Assembly (NCBI RefSeq): GCF_018223345.1
Contig: NZ_CP073587.1
Span: 3,466,001-3,530,000, forward strand
Source of the DNA: Shewanella yunxiaonensis
GTDB lineage: Bacteria > Pseudomonadota > Gammaproteobacteria > Enterobacterales > Shewanellaceae
Direction of reading: 5' to 3'
Length of the DNA stretch: 64,000 bases
Shown: in pieces, positions 29,673 through 41,355 of the stretch
Numbering within the stretch: position 1 is the first letter of the stretch
Layout: each line of letters opens with the position of its first letter
Position numbers and translations under genes: made by a program
Notes under the pieces: generated by a model
What the model saw: the letters and a program-made list of their open reading frames with translations, nothing else
The model's database searches: none
Told to the model about the DNA's origin: nothing

Positions 29673-29700
29673 ATTATAGCCCAGCCAGCCCCACTGGCAA
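29673..29700 (-). promoter_or_regulatory. rnpB: rnpB promoter
   Basis: On the minus strand TTGCCA (29695-29700) and a perfect TATAAT (29673-29678) are 16 bases apart. Initiation about seven bases on fits the rnpB 5' end. A GC-rich discriminator (CCGCGCC) follows, as often seen at stable RNA genes. Confidence 0.8.
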
Positions 29701-29710
29701 ACTATTTCTG

Positions 29711-30556
29711 TTACCAGCCAAGTTCCAATCCCTGTTTATAAAGGGCATTTTTCTTCAGGCCGTAGATTTCAGCGGTAATTGCAGCTGCCTTTTTAAGTGG
29801 CAATTCGCCACATAGCAGTTTCAGTGTATCCAGCGCTTTTGCGGGTATCGCATCTTCATCGGCAGCACCGACATAACCGTGGCACATCAGTATCATTTCG
29901 CCCTTTTGCTGATTGGGGTCTGCCTCAACCCGGGCGCGAACCTCGCTGATACTCCCCACCAGAAAGGTTTCAAAGGTCTTGGTAAGTTCGCGCGCCATCA
30001 CCATCGGCCGCTCGCTGCCGAATACCTGTTCCAGAGCCTCTAGGCTTGGCAGAATTCGGTGAGGCGATTCATAGAATATCAGCGTGCGACTATCTTCCTT
30101 GAGCGACGCCAATTTATCCAGACGTGCTTTATCTTTGGCCGGCAGGAAGCCCTCAAACGAGAAGCGATCGGACGGCAGTCCTGACGCCGACAGGGCTGTA
30201 ATTGCGGCACAAGCCCCCGGTAACGGACTGACCTGAAATCCGGCGTCACGCACCTGTGACACCAAATGATAGCCGGGATCGGAAATCAACGGAGTCCCGG
30301 CGTCGCTGATCAATGCCACCGACTCCCCGGCCTGCAGCTTTTCGATAAACCATTGCGCCCTGGCGCGTTCATTGTGATCATGCAGTGCCATCGTACGAGT
30401 GGTAATATTAAAGTGACTCAGTAATTTACCGCTATGACGGGTATCTTCGCAGGCAATCAGGCTGACTGCAGACAACACCTCTACCGCCCGTGGGGTGAGG
30501 TCCCCTAGATTACCAATCGGAGTTGGAACAATATAAAGCGCAACGGGCATGGTCAT
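29711..30556 (-). CDS. rsmI: 16S rRNA (cytidine1402-2'-O)-methyltransferase
   Basis: RsmI methylates the ribose of C1402 in the decoding centre of 16S rRNA. The 281-residue product has the tetrapyrrole-methylase fold: [18 protein letters not shown] at the N terminus, [27 protein letters not shown] for SAM binding, and [18 protein letters not shown]. The start is ATG 30556, five bases after GAGG; the frame extends to 30601 without a good site. Divergent from lpoA and just upstream of rnpB on the same strand. Confidence 0.95.
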   Translation of the reverse strand: MTMPVALYIVPTPIGNLGDLTPRAVEVLSAVSLIACEDTRHSGKLLSHFNITTRTMALHDHNERARAQWFIEKLQAGESVALISDAGTPLISDPGYHLVSQVRDAGFQVSPLPGACAAITALSASGLPSDRFSFEGFLPAKDKARLDKLASLKEDSRTLIFYESPHRILPSLEALEQVFGSERPMVMARELTKTFETFLVGSISEVRARVEADPNQQKGEMILMCHGYVGAADEDAIPAKALDTLKLLCGELPLKKAAAITAEIYGLKKNALYKQGLELGW

Positions 30557-30644
30557 AACCACCTCGGATAACAGATTGTCCGGTCTTTCGCTGGACAACA
30601 TAGAAGGTTAAACTAAGGCCAGCATATTACCAGAGTACAGCCTT

Positions 30645-32537
30645 GTGTTGAAAAGCCAGAATTTGATCAAGCCTACAATTGCCATTGTGCTGTTGGCCAG
30701 CCTCTGGGGTTGTGGCAGCCGACCGCAACAACCAACAGAAAATATTCAAAGCCAGGTCATCTCGTTGGCAACGGCTAATGCCACACCTGCCAGCTATATA
30801 GCACAAGCCACTAAAGCGGCTGAACCAGCCACTCGCCAGCGCTTGTTGCTATTGGCGGCAAAGGGTTACCTGAACAGCAATCAGCCTGAGTCCGCGGCTG
30901 AAATTCTGACCGCGCTGAAAAAAAACCTGTTAGCTGATCCCGAATTGATGGCGGAATATCGCATTCTCAACGCCCGAGTGCTTGAACAACAAGGACATTT
31001 AGGTGATGCCTTGACGCAACTGCAGTTCCAATCCACCTGGCAACTCCCTCAGTGGCAATGGAACAATTATCACCAAATGCGGGTGCGTCTTTATGAAAAA
31101 ACCAAGCAACCGGTATTACAAGCACGAGAGTTGAGCGACTGGAGCCAGCATTTACCTGCGGATGAAGCCAAACCGCTGTATCAGCAAATCTGGACACTAC
31201 TCAAATCCGTACCTGAGGAAACGTTAGAAGCTCAGGCAAATAAAGGCGGCGATACTGCGTACCTTGGCTGGCTGCAATTAGCTTATCTGGCAAAACACTA
31301 CGCGGTGGATCCGGCAAGTCTGGTCAGTCATCTGGATGGCTGGCAACGAGCGAATCCGTCGCATCCCGCCGCGTTACAATTACCCCAGGATTTGCAGCGG
31401 GCGTTAAATACCAAACCTTACCATCCGCAACATATTGCAGTGTTACTGCCATTGAGCGGGGAGCGCGCCAATATTGCTGAACCCATACGGCAGGGCATAG
31501 TCGCTGCCTATCTGGCAGAACCAGATGATTCGGTCAGCATTAATTTCTATGACACTGCCACCGGTGCGGCTAAAGCCTATCAGCAAGCGCTGCAGAACAA
31601 CGCGGATTTTATCATCGGTCCATTGTTGCCTAATGAAGTCGAACAGATTCTCTCATTAGGGCAACAACCGTCAGCACCAATAGTGCCATCAACCACCACC
31701 GGGAGTGCACAACCGACCCCAGCACAAGCAGTGTCGCCACGCGCTGCACCACCAGAGTTGTTTTTGAACCATACAAGCAAGCTATTGGTTAATAAAGACA
31801 AATACTATTTCGCCTTGTCACCGACGCAGGAATCCGAGGATGCGGCTCAACGCATGTATCAGGATGGTATTGAACGTCCGCTGTTGCTGGCCAGCGACGA
31901 TAATATTGGCCATCGCATGGCCGAAAGTTTTAATGTCAGCTGGCAAGCCTTAACCAATGAACCCGCTGAAATTCATTATTTTTCAGCGGATAAGATGCGG
32001 GATACGGTTCAGGATGCGCTTAATGTCAGCGACAGTCAGGACCGGATTAAGCAGATTAAGAGCATTCTTGGCAATCAGATTAAGGCAGATTTCCGTTCAC
32101 GGCGAGATATTGATGCTATCTATATGATCTGTAGTAACCAGGCATTACCGCTGCTGAAACCGTACATTGACGTTAACTTCAGTGTTTTCGCGGAGCCGGT
32201 CCCCATTTATACCAGTAGTCGGGCCCGACAGGATGACAGCCGCCAAACGGTGCAAGAACTGAATAATATCACGCTCAGCGATATCCCCTGGCTGTTACAA
32301 AACAGCAGTGACAGTAATGTTTCGAGTTTATGGCCCTCGTGGGGCAATACTCAAAAACGGCTTTATGCGATGGGCTTTGACTCGCTGCAGTTGGTAAATA
32401 AGTTGGCGCAGATGCGTGCCTTCCCCGGCTACCAGTTCAACGGCCGCACCGGACTGTTATCGGTCGACAGTGATGGTGTACTGAACCGGCAGCTGAAGTG
32501 GGGGAAATACTGGCATGGGGTGCTGCGACCTCAATAA
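30645..32537 (+). CDS. lpoA: Penicillin-binding protein activator LpoA
   Basis: An outer-membrane lipoprotein that activates the peptidoglycan synthase PBP1a, encoded by mrcA at 46.4 kb in this window. The 630-residue precursor has a lipobox LWGC with C23. The N-terminal half is helical TPR-like (about 40-250), and the C-terminal half has the periplasmic-binding-protein-like fold (HIAVLLPLSGERANIAEPIRQGIVAAY). A Pro/Thr/Ala-rich insert lies near 345-365. The start is GTG 30645 (TTG 30648 is possible). First gene of the lpoA-yraN-diaA-dolP cluster. Confidence 0.94.
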   Translation: MLKSQNLIKPTIAIVLLASLWGCGSRPQQPTENIQSQVISLATANATPASYIAQATKAAEPATRQRLLLLAAKGYLNSNQPESAAEILTALKKNLLADPELMAEYRILNARVLEQQGHLGDALTQLQFQSTWQLPQWQWNNYHQMRVRLYEKTKQPVLQARELSDWSQHLPADEAKPLYQQIWTLLKSVPEETLEAQANKGGDTAYLGWLQLAYLAKHYAVDPASLVSHLDGWQRANPSHPAALQLPQDLQRALNTKPYHPQHIAVLLPLSGERANIAEPIRQGIVAAYLAEPDDSVSINFYDTATGAAKAYQQALQNNADFIIGPLLPNEVEQILSLGQQPSAPIVPSTTTGSAQPTPAQAVSPRAAPPELFLNHTSKLLVNKDKYYFALSPTQESEDAAQRMYQDGIERPLLLASDDNIGHRMAESFNVSWQALTNEPAEIHYFSADKMRDTVQDALNVSDSQDRIKQIKSILGNQIKADFRSRRDIDAIYMICSNQALPLLKPYIDVNFSVFAEPVPIYTSSRARQDDSRQTVQELNNITLSDIPWLLQNSSDSNVSSLWPSWGNTQKRLYAMGFDSLQLVNKLAQMRAFPGYQFNGRTGLLSVDSDGVLNRQLKWGKYWHGVLRPQ

Positions 32538-32553
32538 TCGAGGATAGGGTTAG

Positions 32554-32880
32554 ATGATGACAGGCAAGGATGCTGAACAGCTCGCCCGAAAATTTCTCGA
32601 ACAACGGGGGCTGATATTTGTCGAACAGAATGTTCGATATCCCTTTGGAGAGCTGGATCTGGTCATGAAACAGCACTCTGAATGGGTTTTCGTAGAAGTA
32701 AAATATCGCGCCACCAACGGGTTTGGCGGCGCGTTGCAGGCGCTGACGGCCGCGCAACGGGAACGCATCCGCAAGGCGGCCAGTTTATATCTGCAGCAAC
32801 ATAACATCAGGGAAAGCTGCCGGTTTGATGTCATTGCCATCGACGGCAGCGAAGTGAACTGGCTAGCGGGAGCATTTTAG
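32554..32880 (+). CDS. yraN: UPF0102 family protein YraN
   Basis: A 108-residue protein with the Holliday-junction-resolvase/endonuclease-like fold signature: [25 protein letters not shown], then [21 protein letters not shown], where Glu, Asp and the ExK pair sit at nuclease active-site positions. No activity is firmly assigned to the family. It follows lpoA by 16 bases and precedes diaA by 96, as in E. coli. Two adjacent ATG codons (32554, 32557) are possible starts. Confidence 0.9.
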   Translation: MMTGKDAEQLARKFLEQRGLIFVEQNVRYPFGELDLVMKQHSEWVFVEVKYRATNGFGGALQALTAAQRERIRKAASLYLQQHNIRESCRFDVIAIDGSEVNWLAGAF

Positions 32881-32973
32881 CAAGCCATTGATTAACGTAT
32901 TTATTACACTTTCAATGCCTGAAATAACGCTGATATTGTGGCATGATAGTGACTCTGGTCAGTGAAGGATTAA

Positions 32974-34142
<1,169 letters not shown>

Positions 34143-34164
34143 GCCCAGCGTATCACCCATGAAC

Positions 34165-34202
34165 AAAAACGCCGACGTTGGAAATCCGCGTCGGCGTTTT
34201 TT
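34165..34202. terminator. Bidirectional terminator between dolP and trpS
   Basis: A 13-bp stem, AAAAACGCCGACG with CGTCGGCGTTTTT, around 11 bases. A- and T-runs at its ends give a T-tail in both directions. It lies between the convergent dolP and trpS stops. Confidence 0.95.
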
Positions 34203-34215
34203 GGTTAATTCGCGA

Positions 34216-35223
34216 TTACAGTGGAAAGCCCACCTTTTCATAAGTCTTTTTAAGGGTAGCGGCTGCACGTGCACGTGCTTTTTCAGCCCCTTCATGCAGA
34301 ACCTTATTCAAAAAACTAGTATCTTCACGATACTCACGATAACGCTGTTGTAACGGCTCCAGCATGGCCACAACAGCTTCACCCGCAGCAGTTTTAAGAT
34401 GGCCATACATTTTCCCTTCAAACTGTGCTTCCAAAGTCTGTACACTTTCACCGGTCACACCAGACATCAGACTCAGCAGGTTTGACACCCCTGGCTTATT
34501 ATCGATATCGAAGCGCACCACAGGCGGCTCTTCACTGTCAGTCATCGCCTTTTTCAGCTTTTTCATGACGGCTTTTGGATCTTCCAACAGACCAATCACG
34601 TTATTGCGGTTATCGTCCGACTTCGACATCTTCTTCGTCGGTTCCTGCAATGCCATCACCTTGGCACCGAGTTCTGGAATAAAGGGTTCTGGAACGGTAA
34701 AGGTATCGCCATAAGCATTATTAAAACGGATAGCGATATCGCGGGTCAGTTCCAAATGCTGCTTTTGGTCCTGTCCAACCGGTACCTGATTGGCCTGATA
34801 CAACAAGATGTCCGCCGCCATCAGCACTGGATAGTCAAACAGGCCAACGTTCACGTTATTCGCATGGCGCTGCGCTTTGTCTTTAAACTGAGTCATACGG
34901 CTCAGTTCACCCATCTGGGTATAGCAATTGAGCACCCAGGCCAACTGGGTATGCTCTGGCACCTGAGACTGCACAAATACCGTACTCTTTTGTGGATCAA
35001 CGCCACAGGCCAGATACAAGGCCAGGGTGTCAAGACATGCCTTACGTAACTGTTCTGGTTCCTGACGCACCGTTATCGCATGTAAATCCACCACACAGTA
35101 AATGCAATCATGACTATCCTGCATGTTCACCCACTGCCGCAGTGCTCCTATGTAGTTACCGATGGTTAATTCACCGGAAGGCTGGGCACCGCTGAATACA
35201 ATAGGTTTACTGTTACTGCTCAT
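34216..35223 (-). CDS. trpS: Tryptophanyl-tRNA synthetase
   Basis: A 335-residue class Ic synthetase that charges tRNA-Trp. The HIGH-equivalent is [14 protein letters not shown] and the KMSKS loop is intact in [11 protein letters not shown]. Length matches E. coli TrpS (334). It is the last gene of the rpe-gph-trpS run, 19 bases after gph, with the shared terminator behind it. Confidence 0.97.
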   Translation of the reverse strand: MSSNSKPIVFSGAQPSGELTIGNYIGALRQWVNMQDSHDCIYCVVDLHAITVRQEPEQLRKACLDTLALYLACGVDPQKSTVFVQSQVPEHTQLAWVLNCYTQMGELSRMTQFKDKAQRHANNVNVGLFDYPVLMAADILLYQANQVPVGQDQKQHLELTRDIAIRFNNAYGDTFTVPEPFIPELGAKVMALQEPTKKMSKSDDNRNNVIGLLEDPKAVMKKLKKAMTDSEEPPVVRFDIDNKPGVSNLLSLMSGVTGESVQTLEAQFEGKMYGHLKTAAGEAVVAMLEPLQQRYREYREDTSFLNKVLHEGAEKARARAAATLKKTYEKVGFPL

Positions 35224-35242
35224 GATGTTTCATACGCTCCGT

Positions 35243-35923
35243 TTATTTAGACGCCAATAACGCCAGAATTTGCTCAAAATGTTCACAGACAGCATCCGGG
35301 CCGCTGAGACTGATATCTTCACCGTAGTTATAACCATAGGTCAAGCCGATGCTCGCAATTGCTGCGGCTTTCGCAGCACGAATATCATTACGGGAATCAC
35401 CAACCATCAACAATTCGTCATTCGACAATTGCCATTGCTGCATCACGTGCTGTAATGGCAATGGATCGGGTTTCATTTTATCCAGGCTATCACCGCCAAG
35501 GATCAACGAAAATAGCGGGGCGATCCCAAATGATTGCAACAGCGGCACCGTAAAACGATAGGGCTTATTGGTCACCACAGCTAAACGATAGCCTTGTTGA
35601 TGGAATTGCTGTAAAACAGCAGCGACGCCAGGATATAACTGACTGAACTTTTCAAGACACGCTTCATAATGCTTGAAAAATAACGGCATTATTTCATCCA
35701 TTTGCGCATCAGTCGGCTCTTGCCCCAGGCTGTTTTGCAATGCGCGGCGCATCAGCATAGTCGTACCATTACCGACCCAATTACGCACTTCTGCATCAGT
35801 GCAACCGCTCAGCGACCAATCGCGTAATGTCGCGCGACAAGCCTCAGCCAAATCCGGCACGCTGTCCACCAGTGTACCATCCAAATCAAACGCAATACCT
35901 TTGATATTTCTAAAATCTGTCAT
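35243..35923 (-). CDS. gph: Phosphoglycolate phosphatase
   Basis: A 226-residue HAD-superfamily phosphatase. Motif I is FDLDGTLVDS, motif II VVTNKP, and motif III/IV lies in KPDPLPLQHV...MVGDSRNDIRAAKAA. It removes 2-phosphoglycolate, for example from 3'-phosphoglycolate ends formed during DNA repair. It lies two bases after the rpe stop and before trpS, the order found in E. coli. Confidence 0.94.
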   Translation of the reverse strand: MTDFRNIKGIAFDLDGTLVDSVPDLAEACRATLRDWSLSGCTDAEVRNWVGNGTTMLMRRALQNSLGQEPTDAQMDEIMPLFFKHYEACLEKFSQLYPGVAAVLQQFHQQGYRLAVVTNKPYRFTVPLLQSFGIAPLFSLILGGDSLDKMKPDPLPLQHVMQQWQLSNDELLMVGDSRNDIRAAKAAAIASIGLTYGYNYGEDISLSGPDAVCEHFEQILALLASK

Positions 35924-35925
35924 CC

Positions 35926-36594
35926 TTACAATCCCGCCAGTGCTTGCCGCATCCTATCGATTACTGCCTTATAATCCGCTTGGCCAAAGATAGCGGAACC
36001 AGCAACAAACATATCGGCGCCAGCACACGCAATCTCAGCAATATTGTCCTCCTTGACGCCGCCGTCGACTTCAAGGCGAATGTCGTAGCCACTGTCATCG
36101 ATCAACTTACGTACTTGCGCCAATTTAGTCATGGTGGTCGGGATAAAAGACTGACCGCCAAAACCTGGGTTGACCGACATCAACATAATGACATCCAGTT
36201 TATCCATCACGTAATCAAGATAGCTCAGTGGCGTTGCCGGATTAAATACCAACCCGGCTTTACAGCCGTGGTCACGGATCAGTTGCAGTGAACGATCCAC
36301 GTGGTCAGTAGCTTCCGGATGGAAAGTAATAATCGACGCCCCCGCCTTGGCAAAATCAGGAATCAGGCTGTCGACAGGCTTGACCATTAAATGCACATCG
36401 ATATCGGCGGTCACACCATATTTACGCAATGCCTTACAAATCATGGGCCCGAAAGTAAGGTTAGGCACATAGTGATTGTCCATGACATCAAAGTGGATAA
36501 CATCAGCACCGGCAGCCAGCACTGCGTCAACCTCTTCACCAAGCCGGGCAAAATCGGCAGATAATATTGAGGGGGCAATCAAAAAAGGTCGCAT
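35926..36594 (-). CDS. rpe: Ribulose-phosphate 3-epimerase
   Basis: A 222-residue TIM-barrel enzyme interconverting ribulose 5-phosphate and xylulose 5-phosphate in the pentose phosphate pathway. Motifs are [35 protein letters not shown] (metal His/Asp), HLMVKPVD, and [14 protein letters not shown], then [10 protein letters not shown]. It heads the rpe-gph-trpS run. In E. coli dam directly precedes rpe; here a plus-strand gene lies between them, so rpe probably needs a promoter in the 190 bases upstream. Confidence 0.97.
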   Translation of the reverse strand: MRPFLIAPSILSADFARLGEEVDAVLAAGADVIHFDVMDNHYVPNLTFGPMICKALRKYGVTADIDVHLMVKPVDSLIPDFAKAGASIITFHPEATDHVDRSLQLIRDHGCKAGLVFNPATPLSYLDYVMDKLDVIMLMSVNPGFGGQSFIPTTMTKLAQVRKLIDDSGYDIRLEVDGGVKEDNIAEIACAGADMFVAGSAIFGQADYKAVIDRMRQALAGL

Positions 36595-36720
36595 AATGTA
36601 CTCACGGGATGTTTAAGAAGTCGCCTATTTTACCCGCCAGGGCCATTAGTCTCTATAGACTCAGGGATTTTTCTGCCAGTTATGGGCAATAAAAAAGGGA
36701 TTTCCCCGCCTTTCTAAAAA

Positions 36721-36752
36721 GCTGTTTAAATTAACAGCGCTTTTGTTATACT
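36721..36752 (+). promoter_or_regulatory. Promoter candidate with overlapping inverted repeat
   Basis: TTTAAA (36725-36730) and TATACT (36747-36752) are 16 bases apart and about 35 bases before the small membrane-protein gene. A perfect inverted repeat GCTGTT-N6-AACAGC (36721-36738) covers the -35 region, a possible repressor site. Confidence 0.4.
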
Positions 36753-36784
36753 CCTAACGTCATACAGTATCGAGTGACGGGAAA

Positions 36785-37141
36785 ATGGCCTTCAAGAATG
36801 AGCATTGTGCTTCCAGCTTAAAATCTGCTGCGATACTGGCGAGTGTTGCCGGTACTGTAGGGATTGCTGCGCTGGTATTTCAGTCGCTCACCGCCGCCGA
36901 TGATAGTTTGGCGCAGAACTGCGCACAGGTAACAGAATACAATTCCAATCTCCCGAGTAGCCATCCCAATAACCGCTGCGCTGTACAGGATGATGATCTG
37001 AGCTGGACCAGTTGGTTAAGTGGAAAAAGCCGTTCAGGGCAGTTCCACTTTATTGATCTGCTGGAACTACTGCATGGTCATGAACGTAAACCATTAGATG
37101 ATATGACACCGACCAATACTGGACGCTCTTCTGTTTTTTAA
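36785..37141 (+). CDS. Small single-pass membrane or exported protein of unknown function
   Basis: A 118-residue protein I do not recognise. A hydrophobic segment (about 15-36) looks like a signal anchor or uncleaved signal peptide. The remainder would be periplasmic and has two cysteines (C45, C64), a Trp/Ser patch and a polar, possibly disordered tail. A GACGGG site precedes ATG 36785 and there is a plausible promoter. It is on the opposite strand between dam and rpe, which are neighbours in E. coli. Confidence 0.6.
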   Translation: MAFKNEHCASSLKSAAILASVAGTVGIAALVFQSLTAADDSLAQNCAQVTEYNSNLPSSHPNNRCAVQDDDLSWTSWLSGKSRSGQFHFIDLLELLHGHERKPLDDMTPTNTGRSSVF

Positions 37142-37169
37142 CACCTATTTGAGTGTTATGAGCATTGGG

Positions 37170-38009
37170 TTAATCGGGTTGGCACTCACAGGTGTGATCA
37201 TAAAGCGCGATTAATTCATCGACCTTATTCCTGGCGCTGCCTTTCTGACTGATATTACGTTGTACGCTAACCCTTTCCTTCTTGGCTCCACGATATAACT
37301 CCTGAGTTAACGCAATATCGTGATTACTTATTACCACCGGGATCCCTTTTTCCAAAGCTGTTTGGCGGGAACAACGAGCGAGAATCGCTTGGTCATCCAG
37401 ACTGAAACCCGCCCCAACATAAGTAGTAAAACTAGCGGTGGTTGATAACGGTGCATATGGCGGGTCGCAATACACGACATCGCCAGCCTTCAATAGCGCA
37501 AATGCCTGCTCATAACCAATACACATGAATTCTGCACGGGAGGATTTAGCGGCAAATGCGCGGATCTCCCGCTCTGGGAAATAGGGCTTTTTATAAGAGC
37601 CAAATGGCACATTGAACGCTCCGCGCCGATTATAGCGACATAAGCCATTAAAGCCGTGGCGATTGAGATATAAAAAACTAACGGCGCGGTCAAAGGCATT
37701 ACGACTACGATTAAACCGGTCTCGTACGTCATAGAATGCGTCACTATCGTTCATCGACGGAACAAACAATTCTGCGGCCGCGCCTATGTATCGCTCTGGC
37801 TCCCGCTGGATAATCTGGTACAGGTCGATAAGATCCTGATTAATATCGCACAGAAGGTAACTCGGGAAATCTGTATTCAGAAATACCGAACCCGCCCCAA
37901 CAAACGGTTCAACCAGTCGTTGACCTGGAGGCAGATGACGAGTAATAGCATCAACCAGCTTGAATTTACCGCCAGCCCATTTAAGAAAGGCGCGTTGTTT
38001 TTTATTCAT
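37170..38009 (-). CDS. dam: DNA adenine methylase
   Basis: A 279-residue class-alpha amino-methyltransferase that methylates adenine in GATC, directing mismatch repair and timing of replication. The SAM-binding motif is LKWAGGKFKLVD (FxGxG-type block VEPFVGAGSVF next), and the catalytic DPPY is at 182-185. Length matches E. coli Dam (278). It follows damX by 68 bases. Its product would also govern GATC sites bound by the DnaA/DiaA initiation machinery (known biology). Confidence 0.96.
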   Translation of the reverse strand: MNKKQRAFLKWAGGKFKLVDAITRHLPPGQRLVEPFVGAGSVFLNTDFPSYLLCDINQDLIDLYQIIQREPERYIGAAAELFVPSMNDSDAFYDVRDRFNRSRNAFDRAVSFLYLNRHGFNGLCRYNRRGAFNVPFGSYKKPYFPEREIRAFAAKSSRAEFMCIGYEQAFALLKAGDVVYCDPPYAPLSTTASFTTYVGAGFSLDDQAILARCSRQTALEKGIPVVISNHDIALTQELYRGAKKERVSVQRNISQKGSARNKVDELIALYDHTCECQPD

Positions 38010-38077
38010 TTATTATGATTGATGCCAACTTCATACAAAGGCCTGGATTGTAACCTGTTTGCCAATAAATATCACGG

Positions 38078-39577
38078 CTATGGCTGTGCTTGTGGTTGGT
38101 AATTCTGAATATCTTTCCACGCCCGGATCCAAGGAGCGGCACCATGTTGATGCTGCCATTTTGCCGCTGCTTGTTGTGCTTGTTTATAGGTAGAGAAATG
38201 TCCCAATAACACCACCCACCATTGACCAGAACGACATAGCCAGAATGGCTCATTTTTGGGTAGCACTGACAACTGCCCAGCGACTGATTGTTGTTGCTTC
38301 ATACTGGTGATCTGCAGTGTATAACCGTCCGTGGGTAAAGTGAGCACTAAGGCTGCCGCAATAGCGGCAGTTTCAATTTTTTGGGAAGGCACATTAGCAG
38401 CAATGACTGCAGAGGCTGCCGAAGACTCTGAGATAGGCGCGGCTGAATCAGAAGCAACATGGGCAACGCTTGTGACCTCTACAGTGGCGGCATCAGAAGT
38501 CACAACTTCGGCAGTGGTAACATCTGCCGTAGCAGCCGCATCCTGCAGTAATTCACTCACCGCTGCGGATGGAGTCTCATCGACGTTGACGCGGGTATTA
38601 ACCTCAGCCAGCCAGGGCCATTGACCAACGGATGTTGCTGCAATTGTCGCTGCAGGTCTTAGTGTGGGTGGGAGCCAGTCTAGTAAAAATTCAGGCAACG
38701 ACAACGTTGACGAAGCGGTTATCGCGAGAGACGGCAGCGCTTGCTTGGGAAGTGGCACCCTCATCTTCCCCATATACCACACACCCATTGCTAATATAGG
38801 TAAAACCACCAACGCAGTTTGTATTAACTTTCGCCAGGGGAATTCTTTTGGTGTTTCTGCTTCGCCATGTAACGCCAAATCTAGTAACTGCAACACCTCT
38901 GCTGGCGTACCGGATTGCTGTTCCAGTTGATTCACGACAATGCTTCTTGGGGTGAATGTTTTTTGCCGAGAGCGAGTTAACAGCGTCTGATATAACCCTT
39001 CCCGTTCTGCCATCGACAATGGCTCAATCCCCAATTGCAGCAACCACTGTCGCTGCTGTTGCGGTAATTGTTGCAGTAACTGCCCAACGAACTCAGGCTT
39101 GGCCGTCAGCGTCAGCGTCACCGCCGCCCCACCACAGATGACCTGAGTCAGCATCAGACATTCTGCCCAAACTGCCAAAGGAAGATTGTCGGCATCATCC
39201 AATAAGATATGGATCGGTTTTAACAATTTCGGGGTAAATCTTAGCAGGGTATCAACCAGTGAAGTGTCATCATCAAACAGCGGATCGGGTAACAACTGCA
39301 TGACGATCTTACGGCGGATTTCTGCGGCAGAAGCATACTGAGGACAGGCGACTAACGCTAGATTATAGTCTTCCAACTCATTCGCTAAGGCCGTCAATAT
39401 GACGGTCTTGCCAGCACCTTGAGAGCCTGCCAGCAACACCAATTGCTCGCCATAACAGGCAAGATGCTGTAATCGATGAAGAAGCGCTTCCTGAGAAGGC
39501 AGTAGAAGTTGTTCGCCAGCCACCTGTACACCACAGTGATTAATGTTGGCGGATAACCTGCTCCAGCAGAGCGTCAC
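38078..39577 (-). CDS. damX: Cell division protein DamX (AAA-like and SPOR domains)
   Basis: A 499-residue single-pass inner-membrane protein. An N-terminal AAA-like ATPase domain has Walker A GSQGAGKT (51-58) and Walker B LLDDAD. A membrane helix (about 255-275) and a long Ala/Thr/Val/Ser-rich linker (about 335-415) follow. A C-terminal SPOR domain (about 425-495) would bind denuded septal peptidoglycan. The start is uncertain: GTG 39577 overlaps aroB by 38 bases and its first 18 residues are not family-like. GTG 39523 is a credible alternative. Both have weak ribosome binding sites. Confidence 0.88.
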   Translation of the reverse strand: MTLCWSRLSANINHCGVQVAGEQLLLPSQEALLHRLQHLACYGEQLVLLAGSQGAGKTVILTALANELEDYNLALVACPQYASAAEIRRKIVMQLLPDPLFDDDTSLVDTLLRFTPKLLKPIHILLDDADNLPLAVWAECLMLTQVICGGAAVTLTLTAKPEFVGQLLQQLPQQQRQWLLQLGIEPLSMAEREGLYQTLLTRSRQKTFTPRSIVVNQLEQQSGTPAEVLQLLDLALHGEAETPKEFPWRKLIQTALVVLPILAMGVWYMGKMRVPLPKQALPSLAITASSTLSLPEFLLDWLPPTLRPAATIAATSVGQWPWLAEVNTRVNVDETPSAAVSELLQDAAATADVTTAEVVTSDAATVEVTSVAHVASDSAAPISESSAASAVIAANVPSQKIETAAIAAALVLTLPTDGYTLQITSMKQQQSVAGQLSVLPKNEPFWLCRSGQWWVVLLGHFSTYKQAQQAAAKWQHQHGAAPWIRAWKDIQNYQPQAQP

Positions 39578-40619
39578 TCACCTGGCCAAAAACGTCGGCG
39601 CGTCCCAACGCAGTGGGTAACACTAATCGAATTTGCCCTGCAAGAACCTTCTTATCACGCCGCATATGTTTGATAAAGCTTTCAAATCCCATGGATGCTG
39701 GAGCCTTTACCGGTAACTCGAAGGTTTCCAGTAACTGACGGATGCGACAAACAATTGACTCATCCAATAAATCCATAGCTTTGGCTGTTTCTGCAGCAAG
39801 GACTGTGCCAGCGGCGACGGCTTCACCATGTAACCAGTTACCGTACCCCATCTCAGCCTCGATCGCATGACCAAACGTATGGCCGAGATTAAGCAATGCT
39901 CTAACGCCATGCTCAGTCTCATCTTCAGCGACAACTTCTGCTTTAATTTCACAACAACGACGAATAGCGTATGACAACGCCGCTGGCTGCAATGCTTTTA
40001 ACTCGGAGACATGTGCTTCAAGCCATGTAAAAAATTCAGCATCCCAAATGATGCCGTATTTAATGACTTCGGCCATTCCTGCCGCAAACTCCCTCGCGGG
40101 AAGAGTACGCAGACAATGTGTATCAATGACTACCGCTTTGGGCTGGTAAAATGCACCGATCATATTTTTGCCCAATGGATGATTCACGGCAGTTTTGCCC
40201 CCAACAGAGGAATCAACTTGAGCCAGTAATGTCGTCGGTAGCTGCACAAAATCGACACCACGTTGGTAACTTGCAGCAGCAAACCCGGCCATGTCACCAA
40301 TAACACCACCGCCGAGCGCCACGATGATTACATCGCGACTGCAGTTATGTTCAAGTAATGCGGTATAAATATTATTCAGCTGTTCAAGCGTTTTGAATTG
40401 TTCACCATCAGGCAACACCACTGCATGCACTTGAGTGGCAATTGCAGATAACACGTCAGTCACCTGTTGCAAGTACAGGGGACCAACAGTGTCATTCGTA
40501 ACAATAAACAACGTTTTATTGGTCAGTAAAGCCAATAATTTATCAGCCTGCTGTAACAGATCCTGGCCGATCAATATAGGATAACTACGATCTCCCAACG
40601 CTACCTGGATCTGTTCCAT
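39540..40619 (-). CDS. aroB: 3-dehydroquinate synthase
   Basis: Second step of the shikimate pathway: converts DAHP to 3-dehydroquinate, using NAD and a divalent metal. The 359-residue product has DGEQFKTLE, the nucleotide loop [32 protein letters not shown], and the metal-binding HTFGHAIE and HGEAVA motifs. Eight bases separate it from aroK; the 3' end overlaps the longest damX frame. Confidence 0.97.
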   Translation of the reverse strand: MEQIQVALGDRSYPILIGQDLLQQADKLLALLTNKTLFIVTNDTVGPLYLQQVTDVLSAIATQVHAVVLPDGEQFKTLEQLNNIYTALLEHNCSRDVIIVALGGGVIGDMAGFAAASYQRGVDFVQLPTTLLAQVDSSVGGKTAVNHPLGKNMIGAFYQPKAVVIDTHCLRTLPAREFAAGMAEVIKYGIIWDAEFFTWLEAHVSELKALQPAALSYAIRRCCEIKAEVVAEDETEHGVRALLNLGHTFGHAIEAEMGYGNWLHGEAVAAGTVLAAETAKAMDLLDESIVCRIRQLLETFELPVKAPASMGFESFIKHMRRDKKVLAGQIRLVLPTALGRADVFGQVSDALLEQVIRQH

Positions 40620-40627
40620 AACTGGCC

Positions 40628-41143
40628 TTAAAAACCTAACTGTTCAATGATTTGGTTTGCAACAACCTTGGCACTTTGCTCATCAGTCTTGACAACGATA
40701 TCAGCAATTTCTTCGTAAAGTGGGTTACGAATCTCCGCCAAATTTTCCAATACTTCACGCGGATTATCCACTTGAAGTAATGGCCGACGTTTGTCACGCT
40801 GAGTACGGGCAACTTGTTTATCAATGGTTGTTTCCAGATATACGACGATACCTCTTGCGGAAAGAAAATTACGGATATCCTTGCTCTGAACCGAACCACC
40901 ACCTGTGGCCAATACGATACCCTGCTTTTCGGTTAAATCGGCTATCACCTGCGCTTCACGACGACGAAACCCCTCTTCGCCTTCAACATCGAATACCCAC
41001 GTTATATCAGCGCCGGTACGACTTTCAATTTCCTGATCTGAATCGTGAAACTCTAAGTGCAGCATTTGTGCTAAGTGACGGCCTATCGTGCTTTTACCAG
41101 CACCCATAGGGCCTACTAGAAATATATTACGTTTTTCAGCCAT
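40628..41143 (-). CDS. aroK: Shikimate kinase I
   Basis: Phosphorylates shikimate at O3 with ATP. A 171-residue P-loop kinase: Walker [10 protein letters not shown] (11-19), shikimate-binding [22 protein letters not shown], and the lid RDKRRPLL. It is the first gene of the aroKB-damX-dam stretch, 211 bases after pilQ, with a hairpin in between, so it probably has its own promoter in that gap. Confidence 0.97.
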   Translation of the reverse strand: MAEKRNIFLVGPMGAGKSTIGRHLAQMLHLEFHDSDQEIESRTGADITWVFDVEGEEGFRRREAQVIADLTEKQGIVLATGGGSVQSKDIRNFLSARGIVVYLETTIDKQVARTQRDKRRPLLQVDNPREVLENLAEIRNPLYEEIADIVVKTDEQSAKVVANQIIEQLGF

Positions 41144-41312
41144 TTCTTATACGTCTGAATCTTATGAAAAGTTTGCCGAAAGTCGATTTAGGGTCAAACC
41201 GACATGATCATCTTACCTTGCTCTAAAGAGACTTGACCCGGGATTATCTCAGCTAAAGGCCGCTTTAGGCAAGCGTGCCACTTCATTAAAGCCAAAATTC
41301 TTCCCTGAAAGT

Positions 41313-41337
41313 AAAGCCAGTGACATGCACTGGCTTT
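41313..41337 (-). terminator. Hairpin after pilQ, probable partial terminator
   Basis: A 10-bp perfect stem, AAAGCCAGTG and CACTGGCTTT, around five bases, about 19 bases past the pilQ stop. The minus-strand tail is T-rich but interrupted (TTTACTTTC). It would separate the pil operon from aroK. Confidence 0.7.
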
Positions 41338-41355
41338 ATCTAATCAGCCGGAATG

